DNA of 64,000 nucleotides from Amycolatopsis solani (GTDB lineage: Bacteria; Actinomycetota; Actinomycetes; Mycobacteriales; Pseudonocardiaceae), in the NCBI RefSeq assembly GCF_033441515.1, contig NZ_JAWQJT010000004.1:62001-126000 (forward strand), read 5' to 3'. The notes under the pieces were generated by a model that worked only from the letters and a program-made list of their open reading frames with translations, was not told the origin of the DNA and did not search any database. Of the stretch, positions 16,908 through 25,345 are shown one piece after another. The position numbers were made by a program, and so were the translations under genes. The first letter of the stretch is position 1; each line of letters starts with the position of its first letter.

Positions 16908-17827
16908 GGTTGCACGGAATCCGCGACCGCGACCAGCGACTGCATCATCGCCTCCGAAGCCGGGCTCAGCCGACGTCCGGCCGCGAGGGTGATCCCGACG
17001 CGGGCGCCGACGAGGTCGAGCGAGATCGGCAGCGCAGCGAGCCGAGGATCGCTCGCGCCGATGAGTTCCGGGAGCGCGGCCACCATGTCGGTCTCCACGA
17101 GGAGCTGGCGAATCGTGAGGAACGCGGTCGTCTCGACGCGGTTCGGGGGCAGGGGGACGTCGTTGCGGTGGAAGAACTCCTCGAGTTCCGTGCGCAGCGC
17201 CGTCTCCACCCCCGGCAGGATCCACGGGTAGGCGATCAGCTCGTCGAGCGGGATCTCGGTGCGGGCCGCGAGCGGGTGGCCGCTGCGGGCGGTCACGCGG
17301 ATGGTCTCCGCGTGCAGCGTCTGCTGGACCGTTCCCTCCGGCGGGACCGTCGCCAGGCGGCCGACGATGAAGTCGATCTTGCCCGCGACGAGGTCTTCGA
17401 GCAGCGCCCCGGGCGTCGCTTCGCGCACGACGATCCGCAGGGCCGGGCGGTCCTGCTTGAGGTGGGCGATGGCCCGCGGCAGCAGGAGGTTGGAGCCCGC
17501 GAGGTGGGTGCCGATGACCACGTGGCCGCGGGTGGCGTCGGCGATCTCCTGGAGGTGCCGGCTCGCCTGGTTCATCTGGGCCAGCGCCGAGCGCGCGTAC
17601 TCGGTGAACGCGTCACCGAACTCGGTGGGCTGGATCCCCCGCGGGCCGCGTTCGTAGAGGGTGACGCCGAGGATGCGTTCGAGGTCCTGGAGGCTGCGGG
17701 TGACCACGGGCTGGGTGACGTGGAGCGCCGCCGCGGCGCCGACCACGCTCCCCTGACCGGAGAGCGCCTCGACCAGGAGGAGGTGGCGGAACTTCAGCCG
17801 CCCGTCCAGCATCCGCGGTATTTCCAT
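16886..17827 (-). CDS. LysR-family regulator (paralogue of the one at 32329)
   Basis: 313 aa. The N-terminal HTH is MLDGRLKFRHLLLVEAL then AAALHVTQPVVTRSLQDLE, typical of the GbpR/PcaQ branch of LysR regulators. The C-terminal effector domain follows a GTHLAGSNLLLP start. It lies 30 bp downstream of the 3-hydroxyanthranilate operon on the same strand, so it may be the last gene of that operon. Its DNA-binding domain closely matches the LysR encoded at 32329 at the other edge of the catabolic island, suggesting duplication. The likely ligand is an aromatic or pathway intermediate. Confidence 0.85.
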   Translation of the reverse strand: MEIPRMLDGRLKFRHLLLVEALSGQGSVVGAAAALHVTQPVVTRSLQDLERILGVTLYERGPRGIQPTEFGDAFTEYARSALAQMNQASRHLQEIADATRGHVVIGTHLAGSNLLLPRAIAHLKQDRPALRIVVREATPGALLEDLVAGKIDFIVGRLATVPPEGTVQQTLHAETIRVTARSGHPLAARTEIPLDELIAYPWILPGVETALRTELEEFFHRNDVPLPPNRVETTAFLTIRQLLVETDMVAALPELIGASDPRLAALPISLDLVGARVGITLAAGRRLSPASEAMMQSLVAVADSVQPRPAGSG

Positions 17828-17857
17828 ACGAGGACGGTAGACCGCCTTGCTTCCCTA

Positions 17858-18856
17858 CTACGGACATACCTGCTGGTCGCGCCCCACCCAGCGCAGCGCG
17901 TTGCCGCCGGCGATCGCCTCGCGCTCCGCGGCGCTGAGGAAGTCCGCCTTCCGGAGCACCTGGCCGACGGGCCGTTCGCCCAGCGGGTAGGGGTAGTCGC
18001 TGCCCAGCATCACGTGGTCCGCGCCGAGCGTGTCGACCAGCGTGCGCAGCGCCACCGGGTCGAAGACGACGCTGTCCACGCTGAACCGGCCGACGTAGGC
18101 CGAGGGCGGCCGCTGCGAGGTGGCGATGAGGTCCGGGCGGCGGTGCCAGGCGTTCTCCAGGCGCCCCAGCCAGAACGCGAACGACCCGCCGCCGTGCGCG
18201 AAGCAGATCCGCAACGACTCCGGCACCCGGTCGAACACCCCGCCGAGGATCATGGCGAGCACCGACAGGTGGGTCTCCGCCGGCATCCCGGTCAGCCACC
18301 GCGCCATCCAGCGGTCCAGCCGCGGCGAGGTGGGCATGTCCCAGGGGTGCACGAAGACCGGCGCGCCGCGCGAGGCCGCGTGCTGGAGGAAGGTGACGAC
18401 GCCTTCGGAGTCGAGGTCCTGGTCGCCGACGTGGTTGCCGATCTCCACGCCGACGTGCCCGGCGTCCAGGCAGCGGTCGAGTTCGCGGCAGGCCGCGTCG
18501 GGGTCCTGCAACGGCACCTGGGCGAACGGGATGAAGCGCTCCCGGTCGGGGGCGCAGATCTCCAGGGCGAGATCGTTGAAGATCCGGCAGACCTTGACCG
18601 CCTCGGCCCCGCTCAGGTCGTACCCGAAGAACAGCGGTGTCGGCGAGACGACCTGAGCCTGCACCCCGTCGGCCGTCATGTCGGCCAGCCGGGCTGAGGC
18701 GTCCCAGCAGGACGAATCGATGGCCCGGAACTCCGTCTCTCCCACCATGATCATCGCCTGGCGCTCGGACTCCACCCGCAGCCAGGGCTGCCCGGGGCCG
18801 AGGTCCGGCCAGCCGGCCGGGACGTAATGGGTGTGCACGTCGATGAAGTCGGACAC
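17858..18856 (-). CDS. nbaD: 2-amino-3-carboxymuconate-6-semialdehyde decarboxylase (ACMSD-like amidohydrolase)
   Basis: 332 aa, amidohydrolase-2 family. Metal ligands are visible: DVHTHYVP (HxH, residues 6-13), the His of FVHPWDMP near 168, CFAHGGGS near 218 and the Asp of LGSDYPYP near 283. ACMSD decarboxylates the ring-cleavage product of 3-hydroxyanthranilate to 2-aminomuconic semialdehyde. The dioxygenase gene ends 5 bp upstream and the rest of the pathway is in the same operon, which supports this over other amidohydrolases. Confidence 0.9.
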   Translation of the reverse strand: MSDFIDVHTHYVPAGWPDLGPGQPWLRVESERQAMIMVGETEFRAIDSSCWDASARLADMTADGVQAQVVSPTPLFFGYDLSGAEAVKVCRIFNDLALEICAPDRERFIPFAQVPLQDPDAACRELDRCLDAGHVGVEIGNHVGDQDLDSEGVVTFLQHAASRGAPVFVHPWDMPTSPRLDRWMARWLTGMPAETHLSVLAMILGGVFDRVPESLRICFAHGGGSFAFWLGRLENAWHRRPDLIATSQRPPSAYVGRFSVDSVVFDPVALRTLVDTLGADHVMLGSDYPYPLGERPVGQVLRKADFLSAAEREAIAGGNALRWVGRDQQVCP

Positions 18857-18860
18857 CGGA

Positions 18861-19388
18861 TCAGCCCTTACCGGGGTGCAGCGCGCCGCAGTTCCCGCAC
18901 GTGCGCTGCTCGACGGACGCGTGGAAGGCCTCGAACACCGGCGGCAGGTCGGCGACGATGTCCCGCACCTGCAGCTCCACCGAATGCACCTTCGTGCCGC
19001 ACTCCCGGCAGAACCAGCCGAACTGCTCCGTCGTCCCCTCGGGGCGGACGCGCTCCACCACGATGCCGATGGATCCTTCCTCCGGCCGCTGCGGCGAGTG
19101 CCAGGTGTTGCCGGGCAGCAGCCACATGTCGCCTTCGCCGATGTCCACGCGCTGCGGACCGTCGTCGGTGATCACGTTGATGTGCATGGAGCCCTTGACC
19201 TGGTAGAAGTACTCCTCGAACGGCTCGAAGTGGAAGTCGAGCCGCTGGTTGGGGCCGCCGACGACCTGCACGATGAAGTCGCCGCTGGTGTCCCACATCG
19301 CCTTGTTGTTGACCGGCGGCTTCAGCAGGTGCTCGTGCTCGGCGAGCCACTTCGGGAAGTTGAAGACCGGCGGCAGGGACGACGTCAT
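18861..19388 (-). CDS. nbaC: 3-hydroxyanthranilate 3,4-dioxygenase
   Basis: 175 aa, a cupin-fold extradiol dioxygenase. Catalytic iron ligands fit [11 protein letters not shown] (His and Glu, about residues 53-63) and the His in GNTWHSP (about 96). The bacterial and fungal form has a C-terminal rubredoxin-like site, here CRECG and CGNCG, both complete. It opens 3-hydroxyanthranilate to 2-amino-3-carboxymuconic semialdehyde for ACMSD. Its ATG overlaps the end of the RidA-family gene by four bases. Confidence 0.93.
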   Translation of the reverse strand: MTSSLPPVFNFPKWLAEHEHLLKPPVNNKAMWDTSGDFIVQVVGGPNQRLDFHFEPFEEYFYQVKGSMHINVITDDGPQRVDIGEGDMWLLPGNTWHSPQRPEEGSIGIVVERVRPEGTTEQFGWFCRECGTKVHSVELQVRDIVADLPPVFEAFHASVEQRTCGNCGALHPGKG

Positions 19389-19825
19389 GAGTTCTCCTTG
19401 GCGGTGCGGCCGGGCCGGCGCACGGCGACGGCCTGGATCTCGATGAGCAGGTGCGGGTGGGGCAGCTGGTGGACCGCGACGGTGGTCCTCGTCGGGCCGG
19501 AGGCGTCGAAGTACTGGTCCCAGACGCGGTTGTAGCCGCCGAAGTCGTTCATGCTGACGAGGTAGGAGGTGACCTGGACCAGGTCGTCGAGCGTGCAGTC
19601 CACGGCGGCGAGGACGTCGCGGATGTTCTCGAGCACGGCCCGGGTCTGCGCCTCGATGTCGAGGTCGGTCACCCCTATCGCGTCGGCACTGGCCCCGGCG
19701 AAGGTGTTGTCGGGGCGGCGGCTGCTGGTCCCGGAGACGAACACCAGGTCACCGACGACCTTGACGTGCGGGAACCGGCCGCGGGGCGTGGCCTTCCCTT
19801 CGACCACAAGGGACTCGTCGCTCAT
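19385..19825 (-). CDS. nbaF: RidA-family 2-aminomuconate deaminase
   Basis: 146 aa YjgF/RidA fold: [16 protein letters not shown] near the N-terminus, [20 protein letters not shown], and the strand [21 protein letters not shown] at the end. A generic RidA removes reactive enamines. In nba/amn-type operons a RidA paralogue deaminates 2-aminomuconate to 4-oxalocrotonate. Placement between the decarboxylase and dioxygenase genes, with 4-bp overlaps on both sides, supports the pathway-specific role. Confidence 0.85.
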   Translation of the reverse strand: MSDESLVVEGKATPRGRFPHVKVVGDLVFVSGTSSRRPDNTFAGASADAIGVTDLDIEAQTRAVLENIRDVLAAVDCTLDDLVQVTSYLVSMNDFGGYNRVWDQYFDASGPTRTTVAVHQLPHPHLLIEIQAVAVRRPGRTAKENS

Positions 19826-20616
19826 CGCTCCTCCGTGGTGGTGACGTGGACGGAGCCGAGACCCGCGACGGTCGCGTGGACCGTGACCCCGCCCGGGAGG
19901 GCGACCGCGGCGGTCGCGGCCCCGGCCAGCAGCACGGAACCGGCGGGCAGGACGACTCCGTGGGCGGCGGCCATGCGGGCGATCGCCGGCAGGGCGAGCA
20001 CCGGGTCGCCGAGGATGTCGCTGGTGCTCCCGGTCGCAACGACCGCGCCGTCGATCTCCAGGGTCACCGGCCGCTCGTCGAACCGGACGCCGGCGGCGGT
20101 GAGATCGGCCGGCTGCCAGGCTCCGGTCACGAACCCGGCCGCCGAGGTGTTGTCGGCGACGACGTCGGTGAGGGAGAACCGGAAGTCCGCGTAGCGGCTG
20201 TCGATGATCTCCAGGCCGGGGGCGACCGCGTCGACGGCGGCGCGCAGGTCGGCCTCGGGGTCGGCCGAGGCACGCGCGTCGAACCGCGTGCCGAGCCGGA
20301 AGGCGACCTCCGGCTCGACGCGCGGATGGATGTAGTCCGCCAGGGCGACGCAGCCGCCGTCGGCGTACTCGCCGCGCGCGTGCAGCCGGCCGAAGATGAC
20401 GTCGGAGACGCCCATCTGCCGTGCCTTGGCCTTGCTGGTGAACCCCAGCTTCACCCCGGCGAGGCGGTCACCACGGGCCGCCCGCAGCTCGGCGCCGAGG
20501 GCCTGCACGCGGTAAGCGTCGTCCAGGGTGAGGGTGGCGGTCCGGCTCAGCTGCGCGATGGCCCGCTTGGCGGTGACGGCCTCGTCGAGGGCCGAGGCGT
20601 ATCGGGAAAGAGTCAT
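19822..20616 (-). CDS. nbaG: 4-oxalocrotonate decarboxylase / 2-keto-4-pentenoate hydratase family
   Basis: 264 aa from the ATG at 20616; a longer minus-strand frame runs into the aldehyde dehydrogenase gene and is a shadow. Family signatures are [17 protein letters not shown] (about 50-66), the metal-binding [10 protein letters not shown] and [14 protein letters not shown]. The family includes the decarboxylase and the next-step hydratase. Only one copy is here, and it directly follows the deaminase step, so decarboxylase is the better guess. The hydratase, aldolase and acetaldehyde dehydrogenase of the full pathway are not in the window. Confidence 0.8.
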   Translation of the reverse strand: MTLSRYASALDEAVTAKRAIAQLSRTATLTLDDAYRVQALGAELRAARGDRLAGVKLGFTSKAKARQMGVSDVIFGRLHARGEYADGGCVALADYIHPRVEPEVAFRLGTRFDARASADPEADLRAAVDAVAPGLEIIDSRYADFRFSLTDVVADNTSAAGFVTGAWQPADLTAAGVRFDERPVTLEIDGAVVATGSTSDILGDPVLALPAIARMAAAHGVVLPAGSVLLAGAATAAVALPGGVTVHATVAGLGSVHVTTTEER

Positions 20617-22085
20617 AGCGCCACGCACACATTCGTCGTCTCGGTGTAGAAGTGCAGCGAGTGCTTCCCGCCCTCGCGGCCGATGCCGGAGCGGCCCGTC
20701 CCCCCGAAGGGGGCGCGCAGGTCGCGCAGGTACCAGGTGTTGACCCAGGAGAGGCCGACGTCCATCGCCTGCGCCACCCGGTGGGCCCGGGTCAGATCGC
20801 TGGTCCACACCGAGGCTGCCAGCCCGTATTCGGTGTCGTTCGCGAGGCCGATCGCCTCCTCTTCGGTGTCGAAGGGGATCAGCGCGGCGACCGGACCGAA
20901 GACTTCCTCGCGCACGGTGCGACAGGAGTTGTCCAAGCCGGTCCACACCGTCGGTTCGATCCAGGCGCCGCCCGCCAGGTCCTCGCCGAGATCGGGGATG
21001 CCGCCCCCGGCGAGGACCTTCGCGCCTTCCTGGACGGCGAGGTCGAGGTACGACAGCACCTTGGCCCGATGGCCCCGGGAGATCAGCGGGCCGGTCGTCG
21101 TGCCGGGGTCGTGCGGGCGGCCGAGGCGCAGTCCCCGGGCCCGCTCGGCGATCCCGGCTGCGAGCTCGTCGAAGAGACCGCGCTGGACGTAGACCCGCTC
21201 GGTGCACAGGCAGACCTGGCCGGTGTTGAGGAACAGCGACCGGGTCAGCCCGTCGAGGGTCCGCTCCAGCGGGGAGTCGTCGAAGACGACGGCCGCGTTC
21301 TTTCCGCCCAGTTCGAAGGAGACGGGCACCACGCGCGGCGCGACCTCCTTCATGATCGTCGCCCCCGTCGAGGACTCACCGGTGAAGGTGACCCCGTCGA
21401 TCCCCGGGTGCTGGGTGAGGAACTCCCCCGCCGAGCCCGGGCCGAAGCCGTGAACGACGTTGTACACGCCGTTCGGCGCGCCCGCCTCCGCGATGACCTC
21501 CGCCAGCAGGGTCGCCGTCGACGGGGTCTCCTCGGACGGCTTGACCACCACGGCGTTGCCACAGGCCAGCGCCGGGGCGACCTTCCAGGTGAGCAACAGC
21601 AGCGGAAGGTTCCAGGGCACGATGACGGCCACGACGCCGAGCGGACGGCGCACCGCGTAGTTGAGGGCACTGGGGCCCCCGCCCGTGTCGGTCAGGTACG
21701 AATCGAGGCCGGCGGAAGAGATCGTGTCGGCGAAGGACCGGAAGTTCGCCGCCGCACGGGCCACGTCCAGTTCGCGGGCCAGCGCCACCGGTTTGCCGGT
21801 GTCACGGATCTCGGCGGTCACGAACTCCTCGAACCGCGCCTCGATCCCGTCGGCGATCCGCCTCAGCAGGGCGGCTCGGTCCCGGTCGGTGCTGCGGCCC
21901 CAGCGGCCGTCGAAGGCCCGGCGCGCGGCCCGGACGGCGGCGTCCACCGTCTCCCGCCCGGCCTCGTGCACCACGGCGACGCGGGCCCCGTCGACCGGGC
22001 TGATCTTGTCGAACGTGTCCGCGCCGTCGACGAAGCTTCCGTCGACGAAGTTCCGGAGCTGAACGGGGGGCGGATCGGCACTCAT
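20613..22085 (-). CDS. nbaE: 2-aminomuconic 6-semialdehyde dehydrogenase (aldehyde dehydrogenase)
   Basis: 490 aa from ATG 22085. Hallmarks are PWNLPLLLLTWKVAPAL, the Glu of FELGGKNAAVVF and the catalytic Cys in NTGQVCLCTERVYV, followed by EEVFGPVAALIPF. NAD-dependent oxidation of 2-aminomuconic semialdehyde to 2-aminomuconate fits, because all later genes of the operon belong to that route. It is the first gene of the minus-strand operon and lies behind the LysR-type element at 22142. It may also oxidise other aldehydes, such as 2-aminobenzaldehyde, if the neighbouring operon makes them. Confidence 0.9.
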   Translation of the reverse strand: MSADPPPVQLRNFVDGSFVDGADTFDKISPVDGARVAVVHEAGRETVDAAVRAARRAFDGRWGRSTDRDRAALLRRIADGIEARFEEFVTAEIRDTGKPVALARELDVARAAANFRSFADTISSAGLDSYLTDTGGGPSALNYAVRRPLGVVAVIVPWNLPLLLLTWKVAPALACGNAVVVKPSEETPSTATLLAEVIAEAGAPNGVYNVVHGFGPGSAGEFLTQHPGIDGVTFTGESSTGATIMKEVAPRVVPVSFELGGKNAAVVFDDSPLERTLDGLTRSLFLNTGQVCLCTERVYVQRGLFDELAAGIAERARGLRLGRPHDPGTTTGPLISRGHRAKVLSYLDLAVQEGAKVLAGGGIPDLGEDLAGGAWIEPTVWTGLDNSCRTVREEVFGPVAALIPFDTEEEAIGLANDTEYGLAASVWTSDLTRAHRVAQAMDVGLSWVNTWYLRDLRAPFGGTGRSGIGREGGKHSLHFYTETTNVCVAL

Positions 22086-22141
22086 GAGGGCACCGTACGG
22101 TCGGCTTTCCATGCCCGTCCAATGCCGATCCGGGCTCGGGT

Positions 22142-22159
22142 TATAGCTGAATGGGCATA
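22142..22159. promoter_or_regulatory. LysR-type box, copy 1
   Basis: TATAGCTGAATGGGCATA has TAT/ATA ends and lies in the divergent gap between the aldehyde dehydrogenase gene (start 22085) and the + strand genes at 22286. A matching element (13 of 18 bases) is found upstream of the second catabolic operon at 32273. The rest of the 200-bp gap contains no gene. Confidence 0.5.
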
Positions 22160-22285
22160 GCCTCCGGTATGACCGGACGGCGATGGGTGCCGACGAAGTA
22201 GGCATTACCCGAGGTGCCGCGGGCCTGGTGATGATCACTGCACGACCGGAGCCGCCAGGGCGCCCGGCGATGACGAGGAGGACCC

Positions 22286-22495
22286 ATGGCCGCAGGTCAT
22301 GCCGTCCGTCCGGCGGACAGCAGTGAGTTCTTCACCTGTCAGCGCCCGGAGGACTACCACCCTGACTGGCCGGGCTTCTGTCGGCAAGCCGGGCCGACCG
22401 CCGGTGCCCTGACCGGCACCGCCACCGCCTTCGCCGACCCGACGTCGGAGCTGTTCGGAGCCGCACACCAGGTCGTTTTCGGAGGCACCCGATGA
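22286..22495 (+). CDS. Small protein coupled to the MFS gene
   Basis: 69 aa. The ATG has a strong GAGGAGG 7 bases upstream, and its TGA overlaps the ATG of the transporter, so it is very likely translated. The sequence contains FFTCQRPEDYHPDWPGFC and ends ELFGAAHQVVFGGTR. It has two Cys, no signal peptide and no membrane helix. I do not recognise it. The DYHPDWPGF segment is reminiscent of the N-terminus of some alpha/beta hydrolases, so it may be a truncated hydrolase kept as a leader for coupling. Confidence 0.5.
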   Translation: MAAGHAVRPADSSEFFTCQRPEDYHPDWPGFCRQAGPTAGALTGTATAFADPTSELFGAAHQVVFGGTR

Positions 22496-23703
22496 CCGGC
22501 AACGGGATGCGCTTCGGCGTGGTGGGCCTCGCCTTCCTCGCGGTGCTGCTCGACGGGTTCGACTCCGCGTCGCTCTCCTTCGTGCTGCCGTCCCTGGCGC
22601 GGCAGTGGGGCGTCACCTCGGCCGCGTTCACCCCGGCGGTGGTGCTGACCAACATCGGCGTGGTGCTCGGCTACCTCGCCTCGGGCCGGCTCGCGGTGCG
22701 GCTGGGCCTGCGGCGGATGCTGATCGCCGGCACCGTGCTGTTCGCCGCGGGCTCGCTGGCCACCGCCCTGGTGCTTCCCCTGCAGTCACTGACCGCTTTG
22801 AGCACGGTCCGGCTGATCACCGGGCTCGGACTCGGCGTGGTGCTGCCCGGCGCCGTCTCCCTCGCCACCGCGCACCACCCGGACGGGCGACGGCAGACGG
22901 TCTCCGTCACGGTCACCCTCGGGCTCGCCTTCGGCGGAACGGTCGCCGGTGTCTTCGGCGGCAGCCTGCTGGCGTCGGTCGGGGCCACCGGGGTGTTCTG
23001 GATCGGCGGTGGACTGCCGCTGCTGCTGGCCGTGGTGATGGGCCGGTGGCTGCCGGCCGCACCGGCGTCCGTGGCCGCGTCCGCGGCGCGCGTCGGCGCG
23101 CTGTTCGCTCCCGGACTGCGCGCCGCCACCCTACTGCTGTGGACCTTCGCCTTCCTGGTCTTCATCGCCAGCTACACGCTCCAGTCCTGGGTGCCCACCT
23201 TGCTGACCGGGTACGGCTTCTCCCCGTCGCAGGCCCCGATCGGCCTCGCCTTCCTGAGCTTCGGCGGAGTCATCGGTGGCGTCGTACTCCTCTTGCTGGC
23301 TGCCCGCAAGGGAATCACGTTCGCCCTGATGGTGATGCCGGCGATCGGGGCGGTGTCGATGGTCGTCGCGGCCACGGTCGGAACGGACCACACCGCGCTG
23401 CTGCTCGCCCTCGCCGGTTCCGGTGCGGGCGTCACGGCCAGCCAGATCGGTCAGCTGACCCTCGCGGTGGCGATGTACTCCCCGGCTACCAGGACCGCCG
23501 GAGTGGGCTGGGCCGCGGCGCTGGGCCGGGTCGGCTCGATCGTGGGCCCGGCCACGGCGGGTGTTCTGCTCGCGCTCTCGCTGCCTGGCGAAGACATCGT
23601 GTTGCTGACCGCGATTCCGGTGGTCGTGGCGGCCGTGAGCGCGGCGGTGTTGTGGCGCCTGCCCCGCGCGGCCGTCGAGGCCAAGGAGGTGGCGCGGCGA
23701 TGA
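22492..23703 (+). CDS. MFS transporter, aromatic acid:H+ symporter (AAHS) type
   Basis: 403 aa with 12 predicted helices. The first helix has LLDGFDSASLSFVLPSLA, close to the DGFD motif of PcaK/MhpT-type aromatic acid transporters, and SGRLAVRLGLRRML is the motif-A loop. It sits divergent from the 3-hydroxyanthranilate operon with the shared LysR-type element between them. It is therefore likely to import an aromatic acid feeding that pathway. It overlaps the metallo-beta-lactamase gene (ATGA, 23700). Confidence 0.85.
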   Translation: MTGNGMRFGVVGLAFLAVLLDGFDSASLSFVLPSLARQWGVTSAAFTPAVVLTNIGVVLGYLASGRLAVRLGLRRMLIAGTVLFAAGSLATALVLPLQSLTALSTVRLITGLGLGVVLPGAVSLATAHHPDGRRQTVSVTVTLGLAFGGTVAGVFGGSLLASVGATGVFWIGGGLPLLLAVVMGRWLPAAPASVAASAARVGALFAPGLRAATLLLWTFAFLVFIASYTLQSWVPTLLTGYGFSPSQAPIGLAFLSFGGVIGGVVLLLLAARKGITFALMVMPAIGAVSMVVAATVGTDHTALLLALAGSGAGVTASQIGQLTLAVAMYSPATRTAGVGWAAALGRVGSIVGPATAGVLLALSLPGEDIVLLTAIPVVVAAVSAAVLWRLPRAAVEAKEVARR

Positions 23704-24608
23704 GTGGCTGGTTCGATCTCGGTGACGTCGCGGTGGTGCCGATCGTGGAGACCCCGCGGCTGCTCATCGATCCGGCGGAGTTCTTCCCCGGGCACGTCCT
23801 CTCCGGCTGGGCCGCCGAGGAGCCGTGGTCCGAACCAGGGCGGCTGGTCTTCACCATGCAGGCGTTCCTGGTCGTCACGCCGCACGAACGGATCCTCGTC
23901 GACGCCTGCGTCGGCGACGGGAAACACCGCGCCAGGCCGGAGTTCGACCGCCTGGACAGCGGCTGGTGGCACCGGTTCGCGGCGACCGGGCTGTCCGCCG
24001 CCGATGTGTCCACAGTGGTCTTCAGCCACCTGCACGTGGACCACATCGGCTGGGCGACGCGGTGGTCGGCCGGGCACTGGCGCCCGGCCTTCCCGAAGGC
24101 CCGGCACGTGCTGACCGCCCCGGAGTACGACTACTGGCGCTCCGCGGCGGGCGCCGCGGCGATGACCCGGACCGGCGACTACCTGGCCGACAGCATCGAA
24201 CCGGTCGCCGAGGCGGGACTGCTGGACCTGACGCCCCCGGACGCCGACCTCAGCCCCCACGTGCGGCTGTACCCGGCCCCGGGCCACACCCCGGGCAACA
24301 CGGCCGTCCTGGTCACCGGCTCCCGGGCCCGCCTCCTGCTCACCGGCGACGTCCTGCACCACCCGCTCCAGCTGATGGACCCGGACGCCAGCACTCGGTA
24401 CTGCGTCGACCCGGCGCTCTCGGCACGCACCCGCCGGCGAACGCTGGACTGGCTGGCCGACACCGGAACCGCGATGATCCCCGCGCACTTCGCCGCCCCT
24501 TCCGCCGGCCGGGTCGACCGCGAGGGCTCCGGATTCACCTTCGCCCCCGCGGTCGATCTCCACCGCCCGGGCCGGTACGTGGTGGCCGGCGGGCCCGCGG
24601 CCGGGTAA
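23700..24608 (+). CDS. Metallo-beta-lactamase-fold hydrolase
   Basis: 302 aa. The metal motif SHLHVDHIGW (HxHxDH) lies at about residues 109-118, PAPGHTPGN supplies the third His, LLTGDVLHH the bridging Asp and IPAHFAAP the last His. It resembles the AHL-lactonase-like/cytosolic subgroup of MBL hydrolases with no signal peptide. Co-transcribed with an aromatic-acid transporter inside the catabolic island, it may open a lactone or amide upstream of the ring-cleavage steps. Substrate unknown. Confidence 0.8.
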   Translation: MSGWFDLGDVAVVPIVETPRLLIDPAEFFPGHVLSGWAAEEPWSEPGRLVFTMQAFLVVTPHERILVDACVGDGKHRARPEFDRLDSGWWHRFAATGLSAADVSTVVFSHLHVDHIGWATRWSAGHWRPAFPKARHVLTAPEYDYWRSAAGAAAMTRTGDYLADSIEPVAEAGLLDLTPPDADLSPHVRLYPAPGHTPGNTAVLVTGSRARLLLTGDVLHHPLQLMDPDASTRYCVDPALSARTRRRTLDWLADTGTAMIPAHFAAPSAGRVDREGSGFTFAPAVDLHRPGRYVVAGGPAAG

Positions 24609-24693
24609 CCCGCCTCCGCGGAACCGCCTTGAGTGCCTGGCCACCTCGATGGCCTGACTTCACGGGCGATCCGCTCGTCGGCCACCCGCCACC

Positions 24694-24975
24694 ATGTATA
24701 TCGCCGAGGTGGTCGTCCCGCCGCCGCGCGCTGACGGACGGACTGAATGCTGGCAGTTCCTAGACACGTGGGTGCGGATCCACGACAGCAGCGGCTTCTA
24801 CTGCCGCCCCCTACTCTCCGCGTGGCTGGAGATCATGCGCACCCGGTTCTACGCCTACACCGAGGAAGTCGTGGCATTCCGGTAGCTGGTCGAGCCGAAC
24901 CCGCCGCGGAACTTCCACTGGGTCTACTCCGACGGCGACACCCAGGACTCCGCATCGAACCGATGTGTTTCCTGA
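24694..24975 (+). pseudogene. Interrupted small ORF (internal TAG)
   Basis: An ATG at 24694 opens 63 codons (QFLDTWVRIHDSSGFY, LLSAWLEIMRTRFYAYTEE), ending in TAG at 24883-24885. The same frame then continues for 29 protein-like codons (LVEPNPPRNFHWVYSDGD) to a TGA at 24973-24975. This looks like a gene with one nonsense change. Family not recognised. Third-position G/C is weaker than in neighbouring genes. It overlaps the minus-strand candidate at 24924, so at most one is a real gene. Confidence 0.35.
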
Positions 24976-25283
24976 CGATGACTCCATCGCCGCCGCCGGT
25001 TGGCATTCGCAAGAGCAGTTCGATCTGCCGGCGCGTGCTCGGGCCGGCACCCGTTCGGCTCCCGGCGAACGACATCGCGCACTTCAATGCCCGCCAGGCG
25101 GTGGTATCTCCTGCGCGTGTGCCGCGGTCCGTCCTGTTCGACGAGCCGCACGAGACCTCGCAAGTCAACCGGATCGCGGTCAACCACGTTGCCGCTGAAG
25201 TGCATGTCGCCCGTGTCGAGGATGAGCTCACCCCGCTCGGGCCGGCACCGCCAGACCGAGGGAGCCCCGGCCTTTCCCTCCAT
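24924..25283 (-). CDS. Hypothetical protein, uncertain
   Basis: 119 codons from ATG 25283. The first two thirds have a coding-like pattern (GAPSVWRCRPERGELILD, DTGDMHFSGNVVDRDPVDL). The last third is Arg/Asn-rich and looks non-coding. I do not recognise a family. The gap 24609-25345 otherwise holds only the interrupted + strand ORF. It reads like debris at the junction between two catabolic operons. Confidence 0.3.
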   Translation of the reverse strand: MEGKAGAPSVWRCRPERGELILDTGDMHFSGNVVDRDPVDLRGLVRLVEQDGPRHTRRRYHRLAGIEVRDVVRREPNGCRPEHAPADRTALANANRRRRWSHRQETHRFDAESWVSPSE

Positions 25284-25345
25284 CAGGCAGACCGCTCGTC
25301 GGCCACCAACAGGTGACCGACGAGCACCGGCGCACCGGGTGAGCG

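Noticed and set aside
23451..24644. 397-codon minus-strand open frame opposite the MBL hydrolase
   Set aside because: The + strand frame has complete HxHxDH metal motifs; the minus frame is Gly/Arg-rich with no domain.
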